Source: Zobellella iuensis (GTDB lineage Bacteria; Pseudomonadota; Gammaproteobacteria; Enterobacterales; Aeromonadaceae). From it: a DNA stretch of 64,000 bases. Position 1 is the stretch's first letter. Each line of letters begins with the position of its first letter. The notes below the pieces were generated by a model. The model saw only the letters and a program-made list of their open reading frames with translations. It did no database searches and was not told where the DNA came from. Shown here piece by piece: positions 10,344 through 19,380 of this stretch. The position numbers were made by a program, and so were the translations under genes. Location: the NCBI RefSeq assembly GCF_016746085.1, contig NZ_JAERTZ010000018.1, positions 186,001 through 250,000 on the forward strand, read 5' to 3'.

Positions 10344-10603
10344 TATTTTTGACCTTTCACCTTCGTTGTAACACATGGCTACCACTTAGGGTGTACTGCT
10401 AATGCGCCGAAATATGCGCATTTGGCGCCCGGTTTTCGCCTGCTCTGGTCGTTTACGGGGTGGTTGTCGTCGCATTCAGGCTTGAACCGAGATAAATGGC
10501 CGCCAGTTTTTGCTTGTCTTTTACGGGTGGGAATGTATTTTTATGCTCGAATATGATCGTTTGGGCCTGGTTTCGCCGTTGCCGGCGGGGGAAGGCGACC
10601 TTT
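10344..10603 (+). other. Non-coding leader region upstream of the chemoreceptor gene
   Basis: About 260 bp without a convincing gene. It contains a perfect 6-bp hairpin (ATGCGC / GCGCAT near 10401-10420) and, near its end, TCGCC...GGCGA enclosing a GC-rich loop just before a strong terminator. A 70-residue ORF beginning at 10510 runs through the terminator and is not credible. No known riboswitch class was recognised. Confidence 0.4.
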
Positions 10604-10629
10604 GGCCGGGCGGATGCCCGGCCTTTTTT
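10604..10629 (+). terminator. Intrinsic terminator 23 bp upstream of the chemoreceptor start
   Basis: A perfect 8-bp GC stem (GGCCGGGC, loop GGAT, GCCCGGCC) followed by six T residues. There is no coding gene before it on this strand, so it ends either a small RNA or the leader of the chemoreceptor mRNA. Confidence 0.8.
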
Positions 10630-10652
10630 AGTACAACGACAAGGAGGCCGTT

Positions 10653-12644
10653 ATGCCGCTCAGGCTTAAAAGCCGTTACAACCTGCTGCTCCTGCTGTCT
10701 ATGGCCGGGGTACTGCTGCTGACCATCGCCGGCCTGCGCTGGCTGCTTACCCCCAGGCTGATGGCGATGGAAAGCGAACTGATCCGCCACGAACTGGTAC
10801 AGATTGGGGAGGAAATACAACGGGAGCTGGCCCAGGTACAGGCCCAGCAGCGGGCCATTACCCAGTTGGTGCCTGCGCTTGCCAGCGACCAGATCGATGC
10901 CCAGCTACCGAGCCTGCTCGATCAGTACGGTGAGCCCAAGGTGTTCGGCGGCGGCATCTGGCCCCTGCCCCGGGCGAGGACGCAGGATCGGGACAGGCAC
11001 AGCAGCTTTTATCATCGCGATGAGGCGGGCGGGCTTATCGTCAACCATTACTGGAACTCCGCCGAGGCGCCCGCCTATTACCAGCAGCCCTGGTACCGGA
11101 ACGGGCGCGAGGCGCCCCGGGGGCAGTGCGCCTGGGCCAAGGCCTACCGGGACGGCGCCAGCGCCGAGCCGCGCACCAACTGCGCCATGGGCATCTACCG
11201 GGACGGTGCCCTCTACGGGGTGGCCACCCTGGACGTGACCCTGGGCTTTTTCAATGAACTGGTGCGCCGCAGCGAGGCGCGCATCGGCGGCCAGGTGCTG
11301 ATCCTGGAGCGGGACGGTACCCTGGTGAGCAATACCTCGGCCATAGGGGAAGAGGTGGTGCTGAGCTCGGTGGCCGAGCAGGCGGGGCGTGCCGATGTTA
11401 CCCGCCAACTGGCGGCGCTGGGGAATGCGCTGTTCCGCACGGGGTCCGAACGGCTGGAATACCGTGGGAGGGAAGGGGAAGCCCTGACCCTGCTGCTCGA
11501 GCCCATCGCCGGCACGCCCTGGCTGATGGCGGCCAGCCTGCCCTCGGCGCTGCTGCAGCAACAGAGCCATGCCCTGTTCCGCCTGCTGCTGGGCTTGCAG
11601 ATCCCGGCCCTGCTGCTGTTGCTGCTGTTGGCGGGGCTGGTCCTGCACCGGTTGATGGCCCGCTTGGTGGCGCTGAAAGCCAGCATCGACCGGCTCTGTG
11701 CCGGCGAGGCGGATCTGACCCGGCGCCTGGCCATCGGCCGGGGGGATGAAATCGACGACATCGGCGAGTCGATCAACCGTTTCATGCTCACGCTGCAGCG
11801 GATGATCGGTCGCATCGCCGAAGCCAGTGGCGATATCCGCCAGGCCCTGCAGCAATTGAACGACGGCGCCCGGCTCAACGGCGAGGTACTCGAATCCCAC
11901 GCCCGGGAAACGGAGCAGGTGGTGACCGCCATCAACCAGATGAGCGCCAGTGCCGACGAGGTGGCGGGCAGCGCCCAGGATACCGCCAGTTTCATCCGCG
12001 AAGTGAATCAGCAGGCGCAGGCCTCCCGGGCCCTGGTACAACAGGCGTCCACGGCGGTGGCCGCCTTGCTGGGCAATGTCGAGGGTACCTCCGGGCAGGT
12101 GGCGCAGATGCGCGGGGCGGTACAGCAGATCACTCCCATCCTCGACAGCATCGCCGGTATTGCCGAGCAGACCAACCTGCTGGCGCTGAATGCGGCCATC
12201 GAAGCGGCCCGGGCCGGCGAGCAGGGGCGGGGATTTGCCGTGGTGGCGGACGAAGTGCGGGCCCTGGCGGCTCGGACCCAGAGCAGCACCGGCGAGATTG
12301 GCGCCCGGCTGGCGCGACTGACCGGCGGGGTGGAGGCGGTGGTGGCGGCCATGGCCTGCACCCGGGAAAGCTGCGATGCCACCGCCGCCCATACCGAAGC
12401 GGTGACCCTGAGCCTGGATCAGATGGCGTCGGCGGTGGACCGCATCCATGGCCTGACCGACCAGATCGCCGGTGCCGCAGGGCAGCAGCGAACGGTGTCA
12501 CGCCAGATAGATGCAAACATGATCAGCATCCGCGACATGGTGACCACCCTGGTGGCCCGGGACAGGCACAACATCGCCGTCTCCCGGACCCTGGACGAGG
12601 CCAATGCCGGGCTGGAACGGCTGGTGCGGGGCTTCAGGGCTTGA
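10653..12644 (+). CDS. Methyl-accepting chemotaxis protein with periplasmic Cache-type sensor
   Basis: Transmembrane chemoreceptor of 663 residues. Membrane segment 1 is at about residues 9-32, a large periplasmic ligand domain at 33-305, membrane segment 2 at about 308-333, HAMP at 334-386, and a cytoplasmic signalling domain to the end. The hairpin tip reads [20 protein letters not shown], with [13 protein letters not shown] after it, characteristic of MCPs. The periplasmic part contains PWYRNG and a YRDG...[12 protein letters not shown] pattern like double-Cache domains; the ligand is unknown. AAGGAGG precedes the ATG. The 3' end overlaps the convergent mepA by 11 bp. Confidence 0.93.
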   Translation: MPLRLKSRYNLLLLLSMAGVLLLTIAGLRWLLTPRLMAMESELIRHELVQIGEEIQRELAQVQAQQRAITQLVPALASDQIDAQLPSLLDQYGEPKVFGGGIWPLPRARTQDRDRHSSFYHRDEAGGLIVNHYWNSAEAPAYYQQPWYRNGREAPRGQCAWAKAYRDGASAEPRTNCAMGIYRDGALYGVATLDVTLGFFNELVRRSEARIGGQVLILERDGTLVSNTSAIGEEVVLSSVAEQAGRADVTRQLAALGNALFRTGSERLEYRGREGEALTLLLEPIAGTPWLMAASLPSALLQQQSHALFRLLLGLQIPALLLLLLLAGLVLHRLMARLVALKASIDRLCAGEADLTRRLAIGRGDEIDDIGESINRFMLTLQRMIGRIAEASGDIRQALQQLNDGARLNGEVLESHARETEQVVTAINQMSASADEVAGSAQDTASFIREVNQQAQASRALVQQASTAVAALLGNVEGTSGQVAQMRGAVQQITPILDSIAGIAEQTNLLALNAAIEAARAGEQGRGFAVVADEVRALAARTQSSTGEIGARLARLTGGVEAVVAAMACTRESCDATAAHTEAVTLSLDQMASAVDRIHGLTDQIAGAAGQQRTVSRQIDANMISIRDMVTTLVARDRHNIAVSRTLDEANAGLERLVRGFRA

Positions 12645-13395
12645 CCCAGCCCACGCAGGCCTTGGGCAGGACGGGCCGCCAGGGCGCGCGCGGGCCGGCG
12701 GTGATCTCGCCGGCCCTGTCGTTGATCCAGCCGGCCAGCTCGGCGCCGCAACCGGTACCGGCCGGTACCGGCGCCTGGGGCTGGCAGTGGGCCTGGCCCC
12801 GGGGGCAGCTCAGGCGGACATGGAAATGGCTGGAATGGCCGAACCAGGGCCGGATCTTGCGAAGCCAGGGGGATTCGCCATAGGACCGGCACATGGCCTG
12901 CTTGATCAGCGGGTGTACGAAGATGCGGTCTACCCGGTGATCCTGGGCCGCCAGGGCGATTAACTGGCGCTGCTTATCCTGAAAATCGGCGGTCAGCACA
13001 TAGTGGCGGTGATCGACCATGTCCACCGCTGCTATGGTTTCCAGTTGCCGGGGCAGGGGATTGTCCGGCGGGCTGCGCAGCCAGATGTCCGCGTCCAGTC
13101 CGGTCTGGTGGCTGCGGTGGCCATAGGCGAAGGGCCCGCCCCGTTGCATGGCGATGTCCCCCACCAGCATGGGCGGCAGCCCGGCCTGGCTGACCCTGAG
13201 TCCCAGATCCTGCAGGTAGTGGATCATCTGCGGTTGGCCGTAGTAGCGCTGGCGTTCGCTTCGGATCACATAAAATCCGGGGCCGCTGCCGGGCAGGGCC
13301 TGGGCATTCATCTGACAGCCGGCGGAATAGCCGCCGATGGCCTGGGCCCAGAGCGCGCCCGGCAACAACAACAAGAGCCAGCACCATTTCACCAT
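12634..13395 (-). CDS. mepA: Penicillin-insensitive murein endopeptidase
   Basis: Periplasmic zinc endopeptidase of the LAS family that cleaves D-Ala-meso-DAP cross-links in peptidoglycan. The 253-residue product starts with a signal peptide ([19 protein letters not shown]). Zinc-site motifs are visible: [14 protein letters not shown] (His and Asp) and [14 protein letters not shown] (second His motif). Several cysteines match the disulfide-rich MepA pattern. The frame is open upstream, but the ATG at 13395 has AGGAGG before it and gives a proper signal peptide. It converges on the chemoreceptor gene and overlaps its last 11 bases. Confidence 0.93.
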   Translation of the reverse strand: MVKWCWLLLLLPGALWAQAIGGYSAGCQMNAQALPGSGPGFYVIRSERQRYYGQPQMIHYLQDLGLRVSQAGLPPMLVGDIAMQRGGPFAYGHRSHQTGLDADIWLRSPPDNPLPRQLETIAAVDMVDHRHYVLTADFQDKQRQLIALAAQDHRVDRIFVHPLIKQAMCRSYGESPWLRKIRPWFGHSSHFHVRLSCPRGQAHCQPQAPVPAGTGCGAELAGWINDRAGEITAGPRAPWRPVLPKACVGWVKP

Positions 13396-13485
13396 CTGCG
13401 TATTTCCTCCTCTGCGGTATGGGCCATTATTTATGGCCGGCGCTTTTTTTGCTAGGGTTGTCATCCTTTAGAACGACGGAACAAG

Positions 13486-14106
13486 ATGATGACAGTGCAG
13501 CGATTACCCCTGCAACAGGTGCTCGAGCGCCCCCTGGAGTTCGTGCTGTGCCCGCCCGCGGTGCGCTTTTACCTCACCCACGGCCTGGTGCTGCTGGCCA
13601 GCCTGGCCGCGGTGACCCTGGCCCTGTGGGACGGCCAGGACGGCTTCGGCCTGATCCACTGGGTGGGGGTGATTTTCGGCGGCGTGGTGCTGCTGATGAG
13701 CCTGTGGCCGCCGAGCTGGAGCCGGCAGCGGCTGATCAACCTGGCTTTCGACGCCGAGCGGCTCTATATCGTCAACGGCGTCGGTAAGGTCGCCATGGCG
13801 CTGCCCCGGGAGCGGGTGCAGGCGGTGAACCGGGGCAAGCTGCCCGGCCACGACGGCGCCGTCATCGCCTTTACCCTGGACCTGTCCCTCAACGAGCAGG
13901 AACTGGCGCAAATCAACGACGCCCTGGGTGCCCAGGTGGAGGAGCGTTTCAAGCTTGACGACCATCGCTACCGCTTCGGCTTCGTCGGCAACTGGCAGCC
14001 CAGGCGCAAGTTGCTGGAAGCCATAGCGGTACTGGCGCCGGTGGTGGCCATCTCGGCCCGCGACGAGCCGGCCAGGGACGAGGATGACGACGACTGGGAC
14101 GATTGA
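13486..14106 (+). CDS. Hypothetical two-helix membrane protein
   Basis: 206 residues of unknown function. Two hydrophobic segments lie at about residues 30-45 and 55-75 (LVLLASLAAVTLALW; VGVIFGGVVLLMSLW), followed by a soluble domain and a very acidic tail (DEDDDDWDD). The layout suggests a membrane-anchored cytoplasmic domain. It is 90 bp from the divergent mepA and 56 bp before the next gene. I do not recognise the family. Confidence 0.75.
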   Translation: MMTVQRLPLQQVLERPLEFVLCPPAVRFYLTHGLVLLASLAAVTLALWDGQDGFGLIHWVGVIFGGVVLLMSLWPPSWSRQRLINLAFDAERLYIVNGVGKVAMALPRERVQAVNRGKLPGHDGAVIAFTLDLSLNEQELAQINDALGAQVEERFKLDDHRYRFGFVGNWQPRRKLLEAIAVLAPVVAISARDEPARDEDDDDWDD

Positions 14107-14162
14107 GTCCACCCAGCCTTTGCTATACTGGCCGGGTAGCCATACAGACAGGAGTCTTCGTC

Positions 14163-15056
14163 ATGCGCAAACCCGACCCCGCCGCCATCCCCAAGCCGGC
14201 CTTCGACCTCTACGATAAATACGCCCATGGGCTGATCGACCGGCGCCAGTTTATGGCCGGCCTGGGCCGGCTGGCGGTGGGCGGCATGAGCGCCGCCGCG
14301 CTGTTCGCGGCCCTCAGGCCCGACTATGCCCGGGCCCAGCAGGTGTCCTTCACCGATCCGGATATCCTGGCCAGCTACCGGGAATTCGACGCGCCCGAAG
14401 GCCACGGCAAGGGCCGGGGCTACCTGGTGCAGCCCCGCAATCCTTCGTCCCCGCCCGGCCTGGTGCTGGTGGTGCATGAGAATCGCGGCCTCAACCCCTA
14501 TGTCGAGGACGTGGCCCGGCGCCTGGCCAAGGCCGGCTTTATCGCCTTCGCGCCCGATGCGCTCTTCCCGCTGGGCGGCTATCCGGGCAACGACGATGAC
14601 GGCCGGACCCTGCAGCAGCAACTGGACGGCGACAAGATTGCCGCCGACTTCGCCGCCGCCGCCCGCTTCTTGCAACCGCTGGAGGGGGGCAACGGCAAAC
14701 TCGGGGTGGTGGGCTTCTGCTTCGGCGGCTTTATCGCCAACAAGCTGGCCGCCGAATTGCCGGAACGGGTCGATGCCGCCGTGCCCTTCTACGGCATGCC
14801 GCCGGCGCTGGACAAGGTGGCCGACATCCGGGCCGCCCTGCTGGTGCAGATGGCCGAGGATGATGAGCGCATCAACGCCGCCTGGCCGGAGTATGAAGCC
14901 GCCCTGCAACGCCACGGGGTGAGCTACCAGGCTTATCAGTATCCGGGTACCCAGCACGGCTTCCACAACGACTCCACCCCCCGCTACCACCCCGAGGCGG
15001 CGGAGCTGGCCTGGTCCCGCACCCTGGCGTTCTTTAGCGAGCATCTGGCGGGATAG
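14163..15056 (+). CDS. Dienelactone hydrolase family protein with Tat-like leader (YghX-like)
   Basis: Alpha/beta hydrolase of 297 residues. The catalytic triad is readable: nucleophile Cys in GFCFGG, Asp in AEDDERI, and His in TQHGFHN. Before the enzyme domain there is a segment IDRRQFMAGLGRLAVGG followed by a hydrophobic Ala-rich stretch, which resembles a twin-arginine signal although it starts about 25 residues in. This arrangement is typical of the YghX-type group. The ATG at 14163 has AGGAG eight bases upstream. The substrate is unknown. Confidence 0.88.
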   Translation: MRKPDPAAIPKPAFDLYDKYAHGLIDRRQFMAGLGRLAVGGMSAAALFAALRPDYARAQQVSFTDPDILASYREFDAPEGHGKGRGYLVQPRNPSSPPGLVLVVHENRGLNPYVEDVARRLAKAGFIAFAPDALFPLGGYPGNDDDGRTLQQQLDGDKIAADFAAAARFLQPLEGGNGKLGVVGFCFGGFIANKLAAELPERVDAAVPFYGMPPALDKVADIRAALLVQMAEDDERINAAWPEYEAALQRHGVSYQAYQYPGTQHGFHNDSTPRYHPEAAELAWSRTLAFFSEHLAG

Positions 15057-15059
15057 GGC

Positions 15060-15158
15060 CTATGGCCGGGACGGCCCGGGGCGGCGCGGCGGTACCGGTT
15101 TTCTGGGGGGATGATGGGGGGCCGGCGGGTTGCGCGGCCCCTGCTTGGGTTTGACCAT
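15060..15158 (-). CDS. Possible 32-residue proline/arginine-rich microprotein
   Basis: A short ORF starting MVKPKQGPRNPP and ending PGPSRP. Thirteen of 32 residues are Pro and eight are Lys or Arg, with no acidic residue. A textbook AGGAGG lies six bases before the ATG, which is why I list it. It follows ycbL on the same strand after about 40 bp and ends three bases from the convergent hydrolase gene. In such GC-rich DNA a Pro/Arg-rich frame can arise by chance, so coding is uncertain. The rest of 15057-15196 holds nothing else I recognise. Confidence 0.35.
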   Translation of the reverse strand: MVKPKQGPRNPPAPHHPPRKPVPPRRPGPSRP

Positions 15159-15196
15159 GGGACACCTCCTGCCCTCAGTGTGGCAGAAGGCGACGC

Positions 15197-15829
15197 TCAG
15201 CGCAGGAAGGGGTTGTGCAGCCGCTCTTCGCCCAGGGTGCCCTCCGGGCCGTGGCCGGGCACGAAGGTGATGTCGTCGCCGAGCGGCAGCAGGGTGTGCA
15301 GTATGCTGTCGATCAGCTGCAGGTGGTTGCCCCTGGGAAAGTCGGTGCGGCCGATGCTGCCGTGAAACAGCACGTCGCCCACGAAGACCAGCCGCTGCGC
15401 CCGGTGCAGCAGCACCACATGGCCCGGAGTGTGACCGGGGCAGTGATACACCTCCAGGGTCTCCTCGCCGATGCTGACGCTGTCGCCCTGCTCGAGCCAG
15501 CGGTCGGGCGCAAAGCCCTTGACCGGGGGAAAGCCGAACATCTGCGCCTGTTGCGCCAGGGCCTCAATCCAGAAGGCGTCTTCCCGCTCGGGGCCGATGA
15601 TGGGCACCCCGGTTTTTTCCTTCAGCTCGCCGGTGGCGCCCACATGATCCAGGTGGCCGTGGGTGAGCAGTATGCTGTCCAGCTCGAGGCCGCGCTCCGC
15701 CACCGCCGCCAGCAGCCGCTCGGTCTCGCCGCCGGGGTCGATGAGGGCGGCCTTGCGGCTTTGGCTGCACCAGATCAGGCTGCAGTTCTGGGCGAAGGAG
15801 GTAACCGGCAGGGTGATTCGTTCAAGCAT
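15197..15829 (-). CDS. ycbL: Metallo-beta-lactamase-fold hydrolase YcbL (type II glyoxalase-like)
   Basis: A 210-residue cytoplasmic metallo-hydrolase. The metal-binding motif [11 protein letters not shown] is clear, with further ligands in [17 protein letters not shown] and VPGHGPEGT. Length and sequence match the YcbL group of glyoxalase II-like thioesterases, which hydrolyse S-D-lactoylglutathione-type thioesters in vitro; the true substrate is uncertain. The ATG at 15829 begins [18 protein letters not shown], the normal YcbL start. Confidence 0.9.
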   Translation of the reverse strand: MLERITLPVTSFAQNCSLIWCSQSRKAALIDPGGETERLLAAVAERGLELDSILLTHGHLDHVGATGELKEKTGVPIIGPEREDAFWIEALAQQAQMFGFPPVKGFAPDRWLEQGDSVSIGEETLEVYHCPGHTPGHVVLLHRAQRLVFVGDVLFHGSIGRTDFPRGNHLQLIDSILHTLLPLGDDITFVPGHGPEGTLGEERLHNPFLR

Positions 15830-15839
15830 GCGGTGTTTC

Positions 15840-16029
15840 CGTTTTTAACATAATGAATGGGTGGGCGAAGTATCGAGCTGGTGCCGGCGGGCCAGCCAGC
15901 CAGCTCTTCGGCGTTGCCGCGCTTGACCACCCGGGCTTCCTTCTCGGCCAGGTGGCGGCGGTAGATGGGATCGTCAGCCAGCCTGAAGATTTGTCGGCAG
16001 TCTGAGGGGCCGGAAGCGGCCCCTGGCCG
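15840..16029 (-). other. Intergenic stretch with a coding-like remnant
   Basis: About 190 bp between ycbL and rlmI. Read on the minus strand it is open from just after the rlmI stop for roughly 60 codons and has a protein-like composition (CRQIFRLADDPIYRRHLAEK and on), but has no ATG, GTG or TTG with a ribosome binding site near its beginning. A GGGGCCG/CGGCCCC hairpin without a T tract lies at 16004-16022. It may be a decayed gene fragment. Confidence 0.3.
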
Positions 16030-17223
16030 TTACCAGGCGCGGACCACCAGCCCCTTGAGGTAGTGGCCTTCCGGATAGGCGGTGCCGATGGGGTGGTCGG
16101 CGGCCTGGTTGAGCCGCTCCAGGATCTGGGCGTCGCGGCCGGCGTCGAGGGCGGCGTCCGCCACTATCTTCTGGAACAGATCCGAGGTCATCAGTCCGGA
16201 GCAGGAGAAGGTCAGCAGCACGCCGCCCGGGTTGAGCAGCTGGAACGCCAGCATATTGATGTCCTTGTAGCCGCGGCAGGCGCCGTTGAGCTGGGCCTTG
16301 CTCTCGGCGAACTTGGGCGGGTCCAGCACGATGACGTCGAAGCGCTGGCCCTGCTCCCGGTAGTCGCGCAGCAGCTTGAACACGTCCGCCTGCTCGAAGC
16401 GGGCCCGGCTCAGGTCCAGGCCGTTCAGCTCGGCATTCTGGCGGGCAAGCGCCAGGGCCGACTCGGACACGTCGGCGTTGATCACCTCATCGGCGCCGCC
16501 CTTCAGGGCATAGACGCCGAAGGTGCCGGTGTAGCTGAAGCAGTTCAGTACCCGCTTGCCCTTGCAGTAGCGGCCGGCGATACGGCGGTTGTCGCGCTGA
16601 TCCAGATAAAAGCCGGTCTTGTGGCCGTGTTCCACGTCCACCAGGATGCGCACCCCGTTGTTTTCCTCGATCACCACGGGCTGGGGCGGCAACTGGCCCG
16701 CCAGCAGGCCCTTGCGCTCCTTCAGGCCCTCCTTCTTGCGCACCGCCACGTCGGAACGCTCGTAGATGCAGGCGCCCGGATAGAGCTGCTTGAGTGCCTC
16801 GACGATGGCCGGGCGCCAGCGCTCGGCGCCGGTGCTGAGCAACTGGCACACCACCACCTCGCCGTAGACATCGATGGTCACCCCGGGCAGGCCGTCGGAC
16901 TCGGCGGCGCACAGGCGGTAGCCGGTGAGCCCCTGCTCCTCGATAAGCGGTTGGCGGCCCTCCTTGGCGCGTTGCAGCCGGCGCAGAAAAAAGGCCTGGT
17001 CCACGGTTTCGCTTTGATCGAAGGTCCATACCCGGGCGCGGATCTGGGACTGGGGCGAGTAGAAGCCCCGGCCCAGCCACTGGCCGTTGTGGCTCAGGAT
17101 GTCGACGGTGTCCCCGGCGTTGGGCTGGCCCTGTACCTTGTCGATGGCACGGGAAAACACCCAGGGGTGGCGGCGCAGGAGGGACTTTTCCCGTCCGGCG
17201 ATAAGGGTAATGGCTGCGGTCAT
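16030..17223 (-). CDS. rlmI: 23S rRNA (cytosine(1962)-C5)-methyltransferase RlmI
   Basis: SAM-dependent methyltransferase of 397 residues, formerly YccW. It has an N-terminal PUA domain (about residues 1-75), a central domain with [19 protein letters not shown], and a Rossmann methyltransferase domain with [26 protein letters not shown] and LLTFSCSG; the latter two hold the catalytic region. The frame is open for 135 codons upstream, but homologues begin at MTAAITL, hence the ATG at 17223. It is divergent from the acylphosphatase gene yccX, the same partner as in E. coli. Confidence 0.94.
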   Translation of the reverse strand: MTAAITLIAGREKSLLRRHPWVFSRAIDKVQGQPNAGDTVDILSHNGQWLGRGFYSPQSQIRARVWTFDQSETVDQAFFLRRLQRAKEGRQPLIEEQGLTGYRLCAAESDGLPGVTIDVYGEVVVCQLLSTGAERWRPAIVEALKQLYPGACIYERSDVAVRKKEGLKERKGLLAGQLPPQPVVIEENNGVRILVDVEHGHKTGFYLDQRDNRRIAGRYCKGKRVLNCFSYTGTFGVYALKGGADEVINADVSESALALARQNAELNGLDLSRARFEQADVFKLLRDYREQGQRFDVIVLDPPKFAESKAQLNGACRGYKDINMLAFQLLNPGGVLLTFSCSGLMTSDLFQKIVADAALDAGRDAQILERLNQAADHPIGTAYPEGHYLKGLVVRAW

Positions 17224-17298
17224 AGGCTGGAGCTGCTGAAAATAAGGGGCCACAATTCTAGGGTGCGGCGCGGTAAAACACAAACGAGGAGCCGAATC

Positions 17299-17571
17299 AT
17301 GGGCGAGATGGCGAAAAAAATCCGGGTCAGCGGTGTGGTGCAGGGGGTGGGCTTTCGCTTCTACACCCAGCGCGAGGCGGAGAAACTGGGACTCAGCGGC
17401 TATGCCCACAACCTGCCCGACGGTCGGGTGGAGGTGCTGGCCGAAGGGGAGGCCGGGCAGGTGCAGCGGCTGGTGGACTGGCTGAAGGTGGGGCCGAGCA
17501 GTGCCCTGGTCGAAGATATCGAAGTGGAAGAGGTGGCGCCGGGCGGTCATCGGGGGTTCGAGACCGGTTAG
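17299..17571 (+). CDS. yccX: Acylphosphatase
   Basis: Small (90-residue) enzyme hydrolysing carboxyl-phosphate bonds. The signature [16 protein letters not shown] carries the catalytic Arg and [10 protein letters not shown] the catalytic Asn. GAGGAG precedes the ATG at 17299. The same frame continues far upstream only as an antisense shadow of rlmI. Confidence 0.94.
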   Translation: MGEMAKKIRVSGVVQGVGFRFYTQREAEKLGLSGYAHNLPDGRVEVLAEGEAGQVQRLVDWLKVGPSSALVEDIEVEEVAPGGHRGFETG

Positions 17572-17674
17572 CCGGGCTTTCAGATTGCCGGCAAACCCTC
17601 GTCGTTTTCTGTGGTCACTCCCGCGCATGTGCTGAGGGGCCCCAGTTTCTTGCTGGCCATGCCGGAAAAATGTA

Positions 17675-17700
17675 AAAGCCCGGCAGTGCCGGGCTTTGAT
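17675..17700. terminator. Bidirectional terminator between yccX and the fumarase gene
   Basis: A perfect 10-bp stem (AAAGCCCGGC, loop AGT, GCCGGGCTTT) with A-rich and T-rich flanks serves both convergent genes. Confidence 0.8.
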
Positions 17701-17709
17701 AACATCTGG

Positions 17710-17723
17710 CTTCCAGCTTCCAG
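17710..17723 (-). repeat. Two copies of the 7-bp repeat CTGGAAG in the fumarase 3' UTR
   Basis: Two head-to-tail copies (CTTCCAG on the plus strand) lie between the fumarase stop codon and its terminator. The same heptamer occurs in the same position at metG and maf. Confidence 0.7.
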
Positions 17724-17732
17724 CCGCCGCCG

Positions 17733-19253
17733 TCAGGCTTTCAGCTGGGCGTCCAGCTCTTCGATTTTGGCCTGCCAGATGGCGGGGCCGGCCACGTGGG
17801 CGTTGTTGCCCTCGGCGTCCACCGCTACCGTCACCGGCATGTCTTCCACCTCGAATTCGTAGATGGCTTCCATCCCCAGATCCTCGAACGCCAGCACCCG
17901 GGCCTTTTTCACCGCCTTGGCCACCAGGTAGGCGGCGCCGCCCACGGCCATCAGGTATACCGCCTTATGGCGCTTGATGGACTCGACGGTGGCGGGGCCG
18001 CGCTCGGCCTTGCCCACCATGCCGATCAGGCCGGTCTGCTCCAGCATCATGTCGGTGAACTTGTCCATGCGGGTGGAGGTGGTGGGGCCGGCGGGGCCCA
18101 CGGCCTCGTCGCCGATGGCATCGACCGGGCCCACGTAGTAGATGAAGCGATCCTTGAAGTCGACCGGCAGCTGCTCGCCCTTGTTGAGCATGTCCTGGAT
18201 GCGCTTGTGGGCGGCATCACGGCCGGTGAGCAGTTTGCCGGACAGCAGCACGGTCTCGCCCATCTTCCACTGGGCGATATCGTCGCGGGTGACGGTGTCC
18301 AGATTGACCCGGCGTACGTTTTCGCCCACTTCCCAGGTCACTTCCGGCCAGTCTTCCAGTTTCGGCGGAGTCAGTTCGGCGGGGCCGGAGCCGTCCAGGT
18401 GGAAGTGCACGTGGCGGGTAGCGGCGCAGTTGGGGATCATCACCACCGGCTTGGAGGCGGCGTGGGTGGGGGCGGACTTGATCTTGATGTCCACCACGGT
18501 AGTGAGGCCGCCCAGGCCCTGGGCGCCGATGCCGAGCTTGTTGGCCTTGTCGAAGATCTCCAGGCGCAGTTTTTCCTCGGTGGTTTCGGCGCCGCGCTCG
18601 ATCAGATCGTGGATGTCCACCGGATCCATCAGGGCTTCCTTGGCCAGCACCGCGGCCTTCTCGGCGGTGCCGCCGATGCCGATGCCCAGCATGCCCGGCG
18701 GGCACCAGCCGGCGCCCATGGTGGGCAGGGTTTTCAGTACCCACTCGACGATGTCGTCGGAGGGGTTGAGCATCACCATCTTGGACTTGTTCTCGGAGCC
18801 GCCGCCCTTGGCGGCGATGGCCACCTCGACGTGATCGCCGGGCACCATGTCGATATGCACCACGGCGGGAGCGTTGTCCTTGGTGTTCTTGCGGGCACCG
18901 GCCGGGTCGGCCACTATGCTGGCGCGCAGGGGATTATCGGGATTGTTGTAGGCGCGGCGTACCCCTTCGTCCACCATTTCCTGTACCGTCAGGTCGCTGT
19001 CCCACTGCACCTGCATGCCTATTTTCACGAAGCAGGTGACGATGCCGGTGTCCTGGCAGATGGGCCTGTGGCCTTCGGCGGACATGCGCGAGTTGATCAG
19101 GATCTGGGCGATGGCGTCCTTGGCGGCCTGGCTCTGCTCTTTCTGGTAGGCTTTTTCCAGGGCCTGGACGAAGTCCAGCGGGTGGTAGTAGGAGATGTAC
19201 TGTAGGGCGTCGGCAACGGAGTCGATAAAGTCCTGCTTCTTGATAATGCTCAT
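17733..19253 (-). CDS. Class I fumarate hydratase, [4Fe-4S] type
   Basis: Iron-sulfur fumarase of about 506 residues converting fumarate to L-malate in the TCA cycle. The N-terminal catalytic half has [14 protein letters not shown] and [13 protein letters not shown], and [10 protein letters not shown] supplies a further cysteine; the C-terminal swivelling domain has [11 protein letters not shown] and [15 protein letters not shown]. One long chain carries both domains, as in FumA/FumB. The ATG at 19253 is preceded by GAGGAA; an ATG eight codons earlier is also in frame. Divergent from pabB. Confidence 0.94.
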   Translation of the reverse strand: MSIIKKQDFIDSVADALQYISYYHPLDFVQALEKAYQKEQSQAAKDAIAQILINSRMSAEGHRPICQDTGIVTCFVKIGMQVQWDSDLTVQEMVDEGVRRAYNNPDNPLRASIVADPAGARKNTKDNAPAVVHIDMVPGDHVEVAIAAKGGGSENKSKMVMLNPSDDIVEWVLKTLPTMGAGWCPPGMLGIGIGGTAEKAAVLAKEALMDPVDIHDLIERGAETTEEKLRLEIFDKANKLGIGAQGLGGLTTVVDIKIKSAPTHAASKPVVMIPNCAATRHVHFHLDGSGPAELTPPKLEDWPEVTWEVGENVRRVNLDTVTRDDIAQWKMGETVLLSGKLLTGRDAAHKRIQDMLNKGEQLPVDFKDRFIYYVGPVDAIGDEAVGPAGPTTSTRMDKFTDMMLEQTGLIGMVGKAERGPATVESIKRHKAVYLMAVGGAAYLVAKAVKKARVLAFEDLGMEAIYEFEVEDMPVTVAVDAEGNNAHVAGPAIWQAKIEELDAQLKA

Positions 19254-19380
19254 GGCTTCCTCATGGGTTATCGGCATTGGCTCTGTGTTGTTATAAGCCC
19301 CGCTATGATACGCTTAGCGCCCCCCGGCTGCCAGCCTGAGCCTCAAGCCGGATGCCAAAACTGTCGAGTGGATTACATTA

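Noticed and set aside
10539-10560. Second possible GlpR operator (ATGCTCGAATATGATCG)
   Set aside because: Too many mismatches in both halves and far from glpF.
10510-10722. 70-residue ORF in the chemoreceptor leader
   Set aside because: It runs through the terminator hairpin and into the chemoreceptor gene in another frame; the PLPAGEG-like text is the usual translation of GC hairpins.
16063-17571. 502-residue plus-strand frame ending in acylphosphatase
   Set aside because: Only the last 90 codons are a real gene (yccX, with its own ribosome binding site); the rest is antisense to rlmI.
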